A DNA stretch of 64,000 nt, from positions 1,364,001 to 1,428,000 of the forward strand of contig CM041108.1 of assembly GCA_023079485.1 (NCBI GenBank), read 5' to 3'. How positions within the stretch are numbered: position 1 is the stretch's first letter; each line of letters begins with the position of its first letter. Positions 1 through 9,830 of this stretch are shown piece after piece. Below the pieces are notes generated by a model that worked only from the letters and a program-made list of their open reading frames with translations, searched no databases and was not told the DNA's origin. The translations under genes and the position numbers were made by a program. This DNA is from Archilochus colubris (Eukaryota > Chordata > Aves > Apodiformes > Trochilidae).

Positions 1-112
1 CCCAGCCCAAATTGCATCCTTACAGCCACAGCCTCACCGGGGAGGCACCGTGGTCCATCTCTCCCTGGGAGGGACCCACTGGGCCACCTCCCCCTGCCTG
101 GTGGCTACTTAC

Positions 113-1957
113 AGTAGACAGTGAGGAGGATGGTGGCCTGGGTGCGGGTCTGGAGTTGGGTGTTCTCAGCCAGGCAGGTGTAGGTGCCTGCTTGAGTGCG
201 GGTGATGGAGGCCATGATGTAGGTCTGACCAGTGTGGACCTGGGAGCTGTTGTGGAGCCAGATGTACCCACTGGGGGGGTTGGAGGGGGCCACGCAGCTC
301 AGCACCACCTCCTCCCCCTCCCCTGCCGAGAAGCCCCCTGGCTCGGGGGAGAAGGGCTCCACGCTGATGGTTGGCTCGTCGGGGCCATCTGTGGGGACAT
401 GGGGACATGTAAGCCACCAGGTTGTCCCTTCAAGAGTGGGCACAGCCCTTCCCGGGGCATCCTCCCCACTGGTGGGAAACAGGGCTGGGAAGACTCCTTA
501 GAAAGGGTGAAGCATGGTGGCTGTGGGCACGTTGTGGTGGCCATGGAGGGAGGCTGGTGACATGGTGCTTGGTAGCCACGGATGGACCATGGTAGCCATA
601 GACAGACTGTGATGGACTGTGGACGTATCATGGTGATGCCATGATGGCCATGGGCAAACCTTGGTGGCATGGTGCACAGTTGCTGTGGTGGCTGTGGAGG
701 TGCCATGGCACACAGCATGGTTGGTCACGGGCACAGCATGGTGGCCACACAAGTGTCATGGTGACCACGGATGTACCATGGTGGCCATGGAGCCAGCATG
801 GTGGGAGGGCCTACGGTAGCCAGGGCCACAGCCAAACCCTAGCAGCAGAGTTCTTGGTGGCCATGGCCACACCATGATGGTCCCTCCCACCCTTCAGTTG
901 CCCTCCTGGGCAGGGGGAGCGAGCCCCCGGGCCACTCACAGACGATGTCCAGGTAGATGGGCTCGCTGGTCTGGTTGTTGACCTGGTTGCCCACGGTGCA
1001 GGCGTACCAGCCCGCGTGGCTGCGGTTGGCCGGGCTGAGGTCCAGGTGGTCCCCAGAGCCCCTCGGGGTTGGAGGGGAGGCCAAGGGGGCCCCCCGGGGG
1101 TCCTGGTGCTGCCAGGAGAAGCTGAGTGGCTCCGTTCCCTCCCGCACGGTGCATCTCAGGGCCACCGATGTCCCCTCCACCACTGCCGATGCCGTCGGCC
1201 GCACGAAGGGCTTGGAGACGGGCACTGGGGGCAACCGGGTGGAGGTGGCCACCGGCCTGCCAGCACTGGCCCCCTCTCCCTCCTGACAGGAGCCCCCAGA
1301 GTCCATCCTGGCTCAGCAGCCAGCAGAAGACTCCATTGGCGAGCGGCTACAACCCCTCTGGGAGCAGCGGGGTGGCTGGTGGGGTGGCTAGCAGGGTGGC
1401 TAGCAGGGTGGCTAGCGGGGTGGCTAGCGGGGTGGCTTACCCAGGACGCTGAGGAGGACGGCGCCGTATCCCACGCGGAGGTGTCCGGGCTCCGGGAAGA
1501 GCCCCTGGCAGAGGAACCTCCCGTGGGCTCCCACCCGCAGCTCCCGCAGCTCCAGGCTCCCGTTGCTCAGCGTCACCCGACCCAGCAGAGCCCCAGCCCC
1601 GGGGGCCACCGCCACCTCGGCACCGTTGCCCACGGCCACAGCCCGAGGCGGGCCCGGACCTCCCGTGAAGCTCCAGAAGACCACGGAGGGGGTGAGCCCC
1701 GGGGGTCCGCACCGCAGCTCCACCGCCTGACCCTGCACCCCCGTCACGCGTCGCTCCTCGTAGTTCCCTGAGACGGCGCCCAGCGGCTGCCCTGACCCGG
1801 GGGGTGGGGAACGAGACCCTCAGGGCTCTGCTCACCCCCTCCCCTCGCTCCCCCAAACCCAACTCTCCCCGCCGTGACAATTTCTGGGGGAAAAGCGGGG
1901 GTTTTGCTCACCCCCCACCAGCGCCGGCAGCAGGCAGAGGATCCAGGGCCCTCTCAT
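113..1957 (-). CDS. VSIG10L2: VSIG10L2-like immunoglobulin-superfamily membrane protein, 5' part (3' end outside window)
   Basis: Four coding exons join in phase: 1912-1957, 1441-1767, 940-1224 and 113-388, giving about 311 codons. Exon 1 starts with a signal peptide (MRGPWILCLLPALVG). Exons 2, 3 and 4 each encode one Ig domain with the B-strand and F-strand cysteines visible: VELRC/GRFLC, VALRC/GWYAC and VVLSC/GTYTC. All internal junctions are phase 1, as is usual for one-exon Ig domains. Several N-glycosylation sequons are present (for example NRS, NQT, NSS). The start is the first ATG followed by a hydrophobic leader. The remaining Ig domains, membrane segment and tail must lie left of base 1. 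The name rests on the position next to DDX25, where VSIG10L2 sits in human, and on the V-then-C2 architecture. A different VSIG/HEPACAM-like gene is possible. Function is inferred only as cell adhesion or recognition at the cell surface. Confidence 0.75.
525..865. repeat. Degenerate CATGGTGGCCAC-type minisatellite in VSIG10L2 intron 3
   Basis: The intron between the exons at 388 and 940 is filled by diverged short units built on CATGGTGGCCAYGG, repeated roughly every 12 to 30 bases. Stop-poor reading frames through it come from composition and are not coding. Confidence 0.7.
1369..1436. repeat. 12-bp minisatellite abutting the VSIG10L2 exon 2 donor
   Basis: About five copies of GGGTGGCTAGCR in tandem end at the splice donor of the exon at 1441-1767, so the intron starts GTAAGCCACC and runs straight into the array on the minus strand. 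Confidence 0.85.
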
Positions 1958-3081
1958 GTCCAGGGCTGAGCTCTCCCTTCCTCTCCAATTCTTCCACCCC
2001 CCCTGGGAGGGGAATGAAGCCCGGCCCTGATTAACCGTTAATTATTGATAATTAAATAACAGGGATGTGGGGGAGGGAGGAAGAGGGAAACCCAACCCTG
2101 CTGCAATCAGGGCTGAGACCGCACACACTCAGTGCATCAATGGCACCAACCCTTCCACCACCACCACCCCTTTTTGGGGTTAATTAATCCCTGAGTGTCA
2201 TCATCATCATCAGCCCCCAGCCCCCTTCCAGTTTGGATTTTGCTTAAAAAAAGGGGAAATGGTTGGGAAAAGGTGGAGGGAGGGGTGAAGGGGGGGAGCG
2301 TGGCAGTGCCTGCAGGGTTTGATATTTCATCTCCCATCAAAGATTCATGGGGGGTGTCCGGGCTGTAATGCAACCCCAGAGGATTTTGAGGGGTGGGGGG
2401 CACTTGGGGAGGGGACACCAGAGCCTGGTGTATCCCATTCCCAACCACCAAGAGGCAAGGGGGGGGGCAGGGTAAAATCATGTAAAATCAGGGAAAAATT
2501 AACACAAGGAACCCTCTGGGTGATGAGAAACCATTTTACTGATGAGCTGTGGGACAGCCAAAGGGAAACCCCACACACACACACCTCGGGGGGTCCAACC
2601 TCACCCCCCCCTCCATCTCTAGCACCCCAAACGCTGGCGTTGGGGTTTGGGAGGGTTTCTGCTGCCCTCTAGTGACCCTGGCTTGGTATTTTGCAGTGAC
2701 TCCACTCTCCAGCCTTTTCTCTTCTTACCCAAGTTTTTCTCCAGATTTTCTCCACCCACCACTGCCTGGAGATTTTTTAGGGGCTGGTTACCACACATTC
2801 CCTGTTTTCCAACCCATTTTTTAGGAGTGAGTTACCCCACCTTGTAGCCTCAAGTAACCACTTTGTAGCCTCAAGTCATGGCTACGGAACCAGAACGTCG
2901 GAGAGAAAACACAGAACAAACCCAAGGAGAGATTTACCCCTCCTCACTTTCTCCTAAAACATCTCAACAAAACCCAACAGTGACAAGAACTGGGAGACTT
3001 TCCTCCTTAACGTAACTTTCCTCCCTTTTGCAAACCAAAACTGGGACTGGGGGCTGAGCAAACCCCCCTCCAGCTCCTCGC
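1958..3081. other. Intergenic: VSIG10L2 upstream region and DDX25 3' flank
   Basis: No gene is seen. Bases 2030-2060 are AT-rich (TTAATTATTGATAATTAAAT) and lie just upstream of the VSIG10L2 leader exon. A short CAT/TCA microsatellite sits at about 2196-2215 and a CA run at 2570-2583. A CTCF-like site lies at 2661-2677. The DDX25 3'UTR must occupy part of the right half, but I see no clear AATAAA on the minus strand. Confidence 0.6.
2661..2677. promoter_or_regulatory. CTCF-like motif
   Basis: GCTGCCCTCTAGTGACC closely matches the common vertebrate CTCF core in its CTGCCCTCTAGTGG form, with one change at the end. It lies between VSIG10L2 and DDX25. Match by eye only. Confidence 0.45.
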
Positions 3082-6000
3082 TCAGCTCTGCAGCTTCTCA
3101 ATCTCATCCATGTCATCTGGATCCAGCTGCTTGATGGTGGTTTCTGCAAGAAGGAAATAAAAAAAGTGTCAGTAAAATGTCAGTCCAGCCCCACACCCCA
3201 CCAGCCAGAAAGCTCCTGCCAGGCACTGGGTGCAGGATTCCCAGTACAAACTGGGAGAAATCCCCATGGGAATGGTGTGGATGAAGCAGGGGCTGCCCCA
3301 CGTTGGGCTCCTCTGGCTGACTCCACGCTTGGACTCGTCCACCTGGTGGTTATTTGAAGTGTTTCATTGCAGCTGTTTGGAAAAACTCCACTCATGTCTC
3401 CTCGATGGTGTTTAAATGTAAAGGATGAAACTGAAATTTAAGGATGGCCAAGAAGATTCAGCAACTCCAAGGATGAGGATGAGGCAGGGAAGTGGTTTCC
3501 TGCCATGCAAAAAGCTTTCCAGAACCTTCTTTTCTCTTAAAAATTCACTGGGATTTGGAAAAAAAACCCAAGTATCTTCCTCTGAAAATCCTCTGGATGT
3601 TGATGAGTGATGATGGGTTTGTGCTCGGGACGGACCTGGGTGACTCCAGCTCTCCCACAGCCAGGGATGAGCAACAGGCTCAGGGCTTGGGAGGGTGAAG
3701 GCAGAAAAAATGCCTGAAGGAGGAAAAAAAAAAAAAAAAAAAAGAGAGATGCTGGAAAAAAACCTCTTTGGAGTGAGGAGGTGGAAGGAACAGTGGGATG
3801 GACGAGCAGCCCAAGAGGGTCCGTTTGAAGCTGGAGAATGAGGTGGGGAGGGATCAGAGGTCTCCAAATGCCCCTGGAGGTGAGGAGGATCCTGGTGGGT
3901 ACTCACGGAAGTGCTCCTCAATCATCTGGATGAGTGGGACGCTGTGTTTCTCCACCATGCTGAAGGCGATGCCGTCCTTCCCGAAGCGCCCCGTGCGCCC
4001 GATGCGGTGCAGGTAGGTCTCAAAATCCGGTTTGTTCCTCGAGGTGGTGGGCAGCTGGAAATTCACCACGATGGTCACCTGCTGCACATCAATCCCTGGG
4101 TAAAAACAAAAAGAAGAAAAAAAGGGATCTCTTCAAACCAGGAAGGATCTGGAGCTCCAGCCCGTGCTGCTGCTGTTGCTGGAAGAGAGAGGAGCCTCCC
4201 GTGTCCCGTTCCCTGGTGGTACCTCTGGCACAGACGTTGGTGGCAATGAGGACCTTCTCCTTGCCATCACGGAACCTCTGGATGATGTCAGCACGCTGGG
4301 ACACACTCAGCTCTGCTGTCAGGACCCCAACCTGGTGCCCATCATCATTCATCATCGTTGCCAACCACTGCGCACTCCTCCGTGTCTGGGGAGGTGGTGA
4401 GAGAAGGAGTCACCACCACCCCACTCGTGCCCAGCAGGAGGTGTCACCACCACCCCACTCGTGCCCAGCAGGAGGTGTCACCACCACCCCACTCGTGCCC
4501 AGCAGCCCCTCACTGGTATTTTCCACCTTCCCAAGTCCCTCCCTGTTTCTTTCCATGAGCTCCAGGTTCAAAATGAAGGAAAAAGGAAGGGGATGAAAAG
4601 GTTTTCAGGAGCTGCTCCTCTCCCTGGGGTCACACCTGGCAGAAGATGATGGCCTGGCCAATGGTGATGCCACCATAGATGTTGCAGAGGGCTCTGTACT
4701 TCTCCTCCCGGCCCTGGCAGATGAAGTAAAACTGTCGGATGTTGGCCAGGGTGAGCTCATCCTCCCTCAGTTTGATGACGATGGGGTTGGAGATGATCTG
4801 GATGGCAAAGGCCCTCACAGTCTCCTTGAAGGTGGCAGAAAAAAGGAGCATCTGACAGCCCTGAGGTAAAGCCCTGAGGTGGAGGGAAAAGGAAGAGTCA
4901 GCTCAGGGTGGAGATGGGGTTTTAGAACCCCAAACCCCTTTCGAGAGAAAGGGAAGCGAGACAAAAGGCCAGAGGGATGAAAATCCAAGGAATTTGGGAC
5001 ACCAGCCACAGGGAACCCTCACCTCTGGACACGGATGCTTTGACAGGCGAGTCCCTGTGTGTCAATCATGATGTCAGCTTCATCCAGCACGAAGAGTTTG
5101 ATCTTCTTGATGTCCAGGAACTTCCATTTGAAGCACCAATCCAGCACCGTCCCCGGCGTCCCAATCACCAACTGCTCCTCCAGCACCGTGCCCCGGGGGA
5201 CTGTGGAGGGGCTGCCCAGTTACCACCCATCCCACCCTCTGGTGGAGCTCAGGGCCAAGAGGAACTCGATGAAAATCCCTTTTATTGTTCCCACCTTGGT
5301 CATGACAAAGAACTTGATGAAAATCCCTTTTTTTGCTCCCACCTCAGTCACGGCCAAGAAGAACTTGATGAAAATCCCCTTTTTTTCCCCTTAGGAAAGG
5401 TGCAAACCATCCCCAGAGGGAAGGAGGGAGTTTGGGAAGAGGCAGTGGTTGGGGAAGACAGACTTTTTAGTGGGACAGGCATCCTGCTGGGTGTGGTTGG
5501 AGGTTGGCCAGGACTCACCTCGGTTGCCCCGCACAGCGTAGGTGACCCGGAGGTCAGGGCAGAACCTCCCGATGGTCTCAACAACGTGGCCAATCTGCAG
5601 GGCCAGCTCGTAGGTGGGAGCCAGGCAGAGGCACTGGGGGAAGAGGAGGAAATGGGGGTGAGAAGGGGAGGAAACCCCCCGGGAGGGGCAGGGGGGGCAC
5701 TGGGGGTGAGGGAGTTGGGGCTGAGGCAGAGCTGGAGGGGCAGGGGGTGAATTATTTTGGAAGGGGGAAAAGTTTTCCCCCTTGGAGCAAAAACATTTTG
5801 GAGCTTGGGAAGAGCTGAGCCTGCCCCAGGAGGGGATGTTTTGTCACCCCCACCCCAAAAAAAACCCCCAAAACCAAACAGTCACCCAGTTTGAAGATTA
5901 AATTCTAGCTAAAGAAAAAAAAGCACCTCCTGAGAGCAGGCACCTCCCTGCTGCTGCCCTGGGGCTTCCTTGTCCCGGCAGATAAAACTGAAAATGGGGA

Positions 6001-7476
6001 CAAAGAAACCCACCCCCATCCCGGGTAGGTTTTTTTCCAAGGTTCTTCGTGGGGGGAGGAAGCCCCCTCCTGCTTCCCCCTCCCGCATTACCTGCGGGTG
6101 TTTCTCAGCGGCGCTGACTCTGCTCAGCATGGCCAGGACAAACGCGGCCGTTTTGCCAGTTCCTGACTGGCTCTGGGCAATCAGGTTTTGGGGGCTGGAA
6201 AGGCAAAAGGGGGAGGAGTGAGGAGTGAGGAGGGGGAGGAGATTTCTGCGGGGAGGGGTCCGGGGGGTGTGAGGATTTACTGACGGGTACGCCAGCATGA
6301 TGGGCAGAGCCGTCTCCTGGATTTTGGATGGGCGGTTGAAGCCCATCATGTAAATCCCTTTCAGAAGCTCCTTTTTCCTGGGGGGAACAAACAAACAATT
6401 GGATTAAGGTAGAAAAAGGGGTTTTTGGGGCCTGGGGTCGGGGGGGGGGACACGGGACACTCACAGGGGCAGCTCCTCGAAGGATTTCACGGAGAAGAGG
6501 GGGGAGGTGGGGTCCTGCTGCAGGATCTCCACGCGATGGTTGGATTCCACCAGCGCCGTGCGGAGCAGCTTGTTCAGCAGGGAGGCTTCTGCTGCCGCCA
6601 CTGGGGTGCAGGGGAAGGGAACAAACACGGTAAAAAACCCCACACACTGCCCCTGCAAACGCGGGGGGGATGCGGACACACAAACCCCAGGGACCCCCAA
6701 CAACACTGAAAGGGGGGAAGCCGCAGAGCCCCTCAGCACCACGCCCTGCCTCAGTTTCCCCCCCCACAGGGGGAACCTCCTCCCCCTTCCCTACACAGGG
6801 GAAGGTCCTGGAGGCTGCCCTGCCTCAGTTTCCCCTTTACCCTGCCTGTTTCCCCCTTACCCTGCCTCAGTTTCCCCTTTACCCTGCCTCAGTTTCCCCC
6901 TTACCCTGCCTCAGTTTCCCCTTTACCCTGCCTCAGTTTCCCCTTTACCCTGCCTCAGTTTCCCCCCTTACCCTGCCTCAGTTTCCCCTTTACCCTGCCT
7001 CAGTTTCCCCTTTACCCTGCCTGTTTCCCCTTTACCCTGCCTCAGTTTCCCCCTTACCCTGCCTCAGTTTCCCCCTTACCCTGCCTCAGTTTCCCCTTTA
7101 CCCTGCCTCAGTTTCCCCCTTACCCTGCCTCAGTTTCCCCCCTTACCCTGCCTCAGTTTCCCCCTTACCCTGCCTCAGTTTCCCCCTTACCCTGCCTCAG
7201 TTTCCCCCCTTACCCTGCCTCAGTTTCCCCCCTCTCTCCGCCCCCCCAGGCCCCACCTCTCTCCTCTTCCTCTTCCTCCTCCTCGTCTCCCTCCCCGTTG
7301 CCCGTCGCGTGGGGCTGAGGCGAGGCCCGCTCCTTCCCCACGCCGCGGTGGGACCCGGGGTGGGTGTCAGGGCGTTTCGGGGGTGCCCAGAGCCGGGGGA
7401 AAGCAGCGGCCATGGCGGAGCGGGCCCCGGGGCTCGGCCGCCGCATCCGCCTCCCGCCGTCCCCCGCCTCCGCCAT
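3082..7476 (-). CDS. DDX25: DDX25, DEAD-box ATP-dependent RNA helicase (gonadotropin-regulated testicular helicase)
   Basis: Ten coding exons join in phase: 7257-7476, 6465-6600, 6285-6377, 6092-6194, 5519-5633, 5023-5200, 4636-4873, 4223-4385, 3907-4095 and 3082-3143, giving 498 codons (human DDX25 has about 483). Helicase motifs occur in order: Q motif GFNRPSKIQ (about residue 131), Walker A SQSGTGKT (158-165), Ia PTYELALQ, Ib GTPG, DEAD (262-265), SAT (294-296), IV AIIFCQ, V CARGID and [10 protein letters not shown] (445-452). The protein unwinds or remodels RNA using ATP; in mammals it acts in germ cells in mRNA export and translation. DDX19 is the nearest paralogue. The MIDTQG stretch after DEAD and the position beside PUS3, HYLS1 and VSIG10L2 favour DDX25. 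The N-terminus is GC-rich with an acidic run of eight Glu. A second in-frame ATG at 7414 has an equally good context and may be the true start. Confidence 0.9.
4409..4505. repeat. 34-bp tandem repeat in a DDX25 intron
   Basis: Almost three essentially identical copies, each starting GTCACCACCACCCC, begin at 4409, 4443 and 4477, inside the intron between the exons at 4385 and 4636. The identity suggests recent expansion. Confidence 0.9.
5262..5400. repeat. Three-copy repeat in a DDX25 intron
   Basis: GAACTYGATGAAAATCCC followed by a T run recurs at about 5272, 5310 and 5361 within the intron between the exons at 5200 and 5519. Confidence 0.8.
6819..7230. repeat. 22-23 bp minisatellite in DDX25 intron 1
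   Basis: Roughly 18 copies of CCTGCCTCAGTTTCCCC followed by YTTAC are arranged head to tail. The array ends about 25 bases from the exon 1 donor (exon edge 7257). Variation is mostly in the length of the C and T runs. Long open frames across it are repeat artefacts. Confidence 0.95.
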
Positions 7477-7493
7477 GGCAACGGCCGCGCGGA

Positions 7494-7608
7494 CAGCGCC
7501 CCCTGGCGGCTGGGAGGACGCGGAGTGGGGGTGTGTGGTGAGAAGGCAGCGCCCCCTGGCGGCCGTAGAGGCTGCGGAGCGGTTGGTGAGGCAGCGCCCC
7601 CTGGCGGC
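7494..7608. promoter_or_regulatory. Cluster of three identical CTCF-like sites
   Basis: The 17-mer CAGCGCCCCCTGGCGGC occurs three times without change, at 7494-7510, 7547-7563 and 7592-7608 (offsets 53 and 45). It is the reverse orientation of the classical CTCF core (GCCGCCAGGGGGCGCTG). The flanks also share GGCTGGGAGGAC, so the sites probably arose by local duplication. Confidence 0.7.
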
Positions 7609-7619
7609 TGGGAGGACCG

Positions 7620-7690
7620 CGGCTCCGGATGGGGCGGGAACTTCCGGGGTACCGGGCCCACACGGATCCGGTACCGGTGGCGCCCCACAG
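7620..7690 (+). other. PUS3: Candidate PUS3 5' untranslated exon 1
   Basis: The PUS3 start codon at 9831 lies five bases after a clear acceptor (CCCTACAG, exon from 9826), so an upstream exon must exist. In the CpG island the sequence GGCGCCCCACAG followed by GTAGGG gives a good donor after 7690. If it is used, PUS3 intron 1 is about 2.1 kb and contains the whole HYLS1 coding exon in antisense. The 5' edge is unknown. Confidence 0.5.
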
Positions 7691-7749
7691 GTAGGGCCGG
7701 GAGGGGCCTGCAGGGGTCAGAGCGCCCATCCATAGAGTCGTGGGAGGCT

Positions 7750-8320
7750 GCAGGGTGCTGAGAGGGGACAGAGACCCCCACATAGGGTGAGGGGGGTGCC
7801 CTGAGGGGCTGGGGACACTGCAGGGTTTGGGGGGTCCCCTGCTGGGGACAGGGACCCGGTGGGGGGGCAGCAGTGCCTCCCCCCCATGGGATTCGGGGGT
7901 TCACTGGGGGGGGCAGGGACTCTCCCAAAGGATCCAGAGTGTCCCTAAGGTGTTGGGGACAGGGAGCCTATAGGGTGCTGGTGTCCCCCATGGGGTTTCG
8001 GGGGTCCCTGGGGTGCTGGGGGGCAGAGACACCCCCCACAGGCTTATGGGGGTCCCGGGACCCCACAGTGTGGAGTGGGACCTTTGTCCCCGCATGCTGG
8101 AGGAGCAGGGACCCCATAGCACTGTCACCCCTGGGGTTTTGGGGGCTCACAGACCCTCCCTAGAGCTGGGGTGTTCCAAGGTGCTGGGGACAAGGATCCC
8201 CCATGGGTGGGGGGGGGTCTGCAGGGTGCTGAGGACAGGGACTCAGTAGACTTGGGGCAGAGGAGGGGGTCCCTTGCTGGAGATGGGGACCCTGTAGGGT
8301 GCTGCCACTGTACCCCTGGG
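7750..8320. repeat. Degenerate GGTGCTGGGGACAGGGACCCC minisatellite
   Basis: Diverged units of about 25-40 bp with the core GGTGCTGGGGACAGGGAC fill the space between the DDX25/PUS3 promoter and the HYLS1 3' end. I see no gene here beyond the PUS3 intron it occupies. Confidence 0.75.
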
Positions 8321-8448
8321 GTTTGAGGGGTGCTGGAAGCAGAGATCCCCCCCCTGCCACCCCTCAAGGTCCCTGGGGTGCCAGAACCCCCAGGGGAGGG
8401 TCCCCTTCTCAGTTAACCCCCAGCACCCAAACAAATCCATCCACACCC

Positions 8449-8454
8449 TTTATT
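8449..8454 (-). promoter_or_regulatory. HYLS1: HYLS1 poly(A) signal AATAAA
   Basis: AATAAA on the minus strand lies about 85 bases after the HYLS1 stop, giving a very short 3'UTR. Confidence 0.75.
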
Positions 8455-8535
8455 AAAATAAAAAACCAAACAACAGCACGGATTGGTAACACGAGGGGGA
8501 TTTTCCCAAATCATCCATGAAGAAGCCAGGCCCCC

Positions 8536-9270
8536 TCAGGTGTTTTTCCGTGGGAGGAGGCCGTGGGCCAGGTCCCAGCGCACCCCCCAGCGCAGGGCTG
8601 CCCGTTTTTTTTGGGTGGGGACGGTGTAAGTGTTGGGGTGCAGGGTGGGCTGGGGCCTGGGGGGTGCTGGGGGTGGGCAGAGCATCTGCTCCCGCACGCT
8701 CCAGCGCAGCTCCTGCCTCGGCACCTCCCCTGGGATGCAGAACTTCTCCCAGTCCCGTTTGTATTCGAAATACTTGTTGACTGGGTCGGTTTTAGCCCGG
8801 TTCAGCAGCTCCAGACGGGGGGGGATGAAAGATTTGGGCTGTTCTACGGTGATGTCCTGGGAACTGAGAAAACTTGGCTCCTCAAAATCCTCCGGGAGGG
8901 AAATGGGGCTGTCCTGAGGCCACTGGTGACACAGGGAGTCCTCCAGGGAGCTGCTGCTGCTGCTGCTCCCCATCTCCCCCTCAGAGATGTCATCGTCATC
9001 GTCAGGATGGATCTGTGGGGAGCTGGTGACCTCCCCACCTGCTGGCTCGTCCCACACCTCGGTGCCACCATCAGCTCTGTGCCTCAGCACCTTCCTCTTC
9101 ATCACCGGCTGCCTGTTGGTGGCCTGGGGAGGGGCAGGAGGTGCCTCTGAGGGGACAGAAACCTGGTCACAGGGATGGTGGTGTGGGGGTGGCTGCTTGC
9201 TGTGGGTCAGCATGGCCAGGAGCTCATCATCCCAGGGATACTCCTCCAGCCCTCTGGTCTCTTCCATCAT
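8536..9270 (-). CDS. HYLS1: HYLS1, centriolar and ciliogenesis-associated protein
   Basis: A single coding exon runs from an acceptor at 9292-9294 to the TGA at 8536. The likely start is the first of two adjacent ATGs (9270 or 9267), giving 244 codons against about 299 in human. Recognisable family blocks are PVMKRKVLR in the first half and, near the C-terminus, KSFIPPRL, KYFEYKRDWEKF, ELRWSVREQMLC and KKRAALRWGVRWDLAHG. HYLS1 binds centrioles and is needed for cilium formation; human mutations cause hydrolethalus syndrome. The middle contains acidic and poly-Ser tracts. The open frame continues upstream of 9270 only through intron sequence. The 5' untranslated exon is likely near 13020, on the far side of PUS3. 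Confidence 0.9.
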   Translation of the reverse strand: MMEETRGLEEYPWDDELLAMLTHSKQPPPHHHPCDQVSVPSEAPPAPPQATNRQPVMKRKVLRHRADGGTEVWDEPAGGEVTSSPQIHPDDDDDISEGEMGSSSSSSSLEDSLCHQWPQDSPISLPEDFEEPSFLSSQDITVEQPKSFIPPRLELLNRAKTDPVNKYFEYKRDWEKFCIPGEVPRQELRWSVREQMLCPPPAPPRPQPTLHPNTYTVPTQKKRAALRWGVRWDLAHGLLPRKNT

Positions 9271-9290
9271 CTTCACCAAACTGGGATGAT

Positions 9291-9825
9291 CCTGAAAGAA
9301 AAGAAAACAAAAAACTAACCTAAATGAATTCCATGCAGGAATAAAGTGGCTCTGAGTCCACTCCATGGGGTCAAGGGCAGTCATTTCGTGTGGGTGGCTC
9401 CACCAAACCTGGCTGATTTCGGTTGTGATAAAGTGGAGTAACTAAAGAGCTAAGGAAGCTTTTTGCCAGGCTTAGGACATCTTTTATGGATTAAAAAATG
9501 TAAGTTTTGAGGGTGTTGTTATGAAATCCTGGAGCAGATGGCACAGTGGGCTGAGTGGCAGTCGTTGGCAGGCTGTCTGAAGTGTGGATGGAAAAAAGGG
9601 AGAGGGAAGGCACTGCTGGAGCTGAGCTGGGAAGAGGAGCGATGAGAAAGTGCCAAAAAAACAACAAAACCCAAAAGAAAGCAGCATGAGCGAGATGTAA
9701 TTGGCCAAGTTCAGCCCTTCCTGGGCTCTGCTGGGAAGGCCAAGGTGTTAAACCTGAAGAATTATTCCAGGTGTGATAAAAACTCAATAAAAAAGGGTAA
9801 ATTCTCCAATTCCTTTTCCCTACAG
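9291..9825. other. PUS3 intron 1 / HYLS1 intron sequence
   Basis: This stretch lies between the HYLS1 acceptor and the PUS3 exon 2 acceptor. It is not CpG-rich and holds no coding exon, which argues against a promoter between the two coding regions. Confidence 0.6.
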
Positions 9826-9830
9826 AGGTG

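Larger units (their letters stand above)
7240..7720. promoter_or_regulatory. CpG-island divergent promoter of DDX25 (minus) and PUS3 (plus)
   Basis: The segment is dense in CG dinucleotides. It contains the DDX25 first coding exon on the minus strand and, on the plus strand, a candidate PUS3 untranslated exon ending at 7690. Three CTCF-like sites lie between them. The head-to-head arrangement matches human PUS3 and DDX25 as I recall it. Exact start sites cannot be read from sequence. Confidence 0.65.

Noticed and set aside
3082..7476. Assignment of the helicase as DDX19 or DDX6
   Set aside because: The MIDTQG stretch and the neighbours fit DDX25 better. The N-terminus and motif spacing do not fit DDX6.
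6507..7761. Plus-strand open frames of 344 and 363 codons in the DDX25 intron 1 / promoter
   Set aside because: They read through the TGCCTCAGTTTCCCC minisatellite and the DDX25 first exon in antisense. No splice or domain support.
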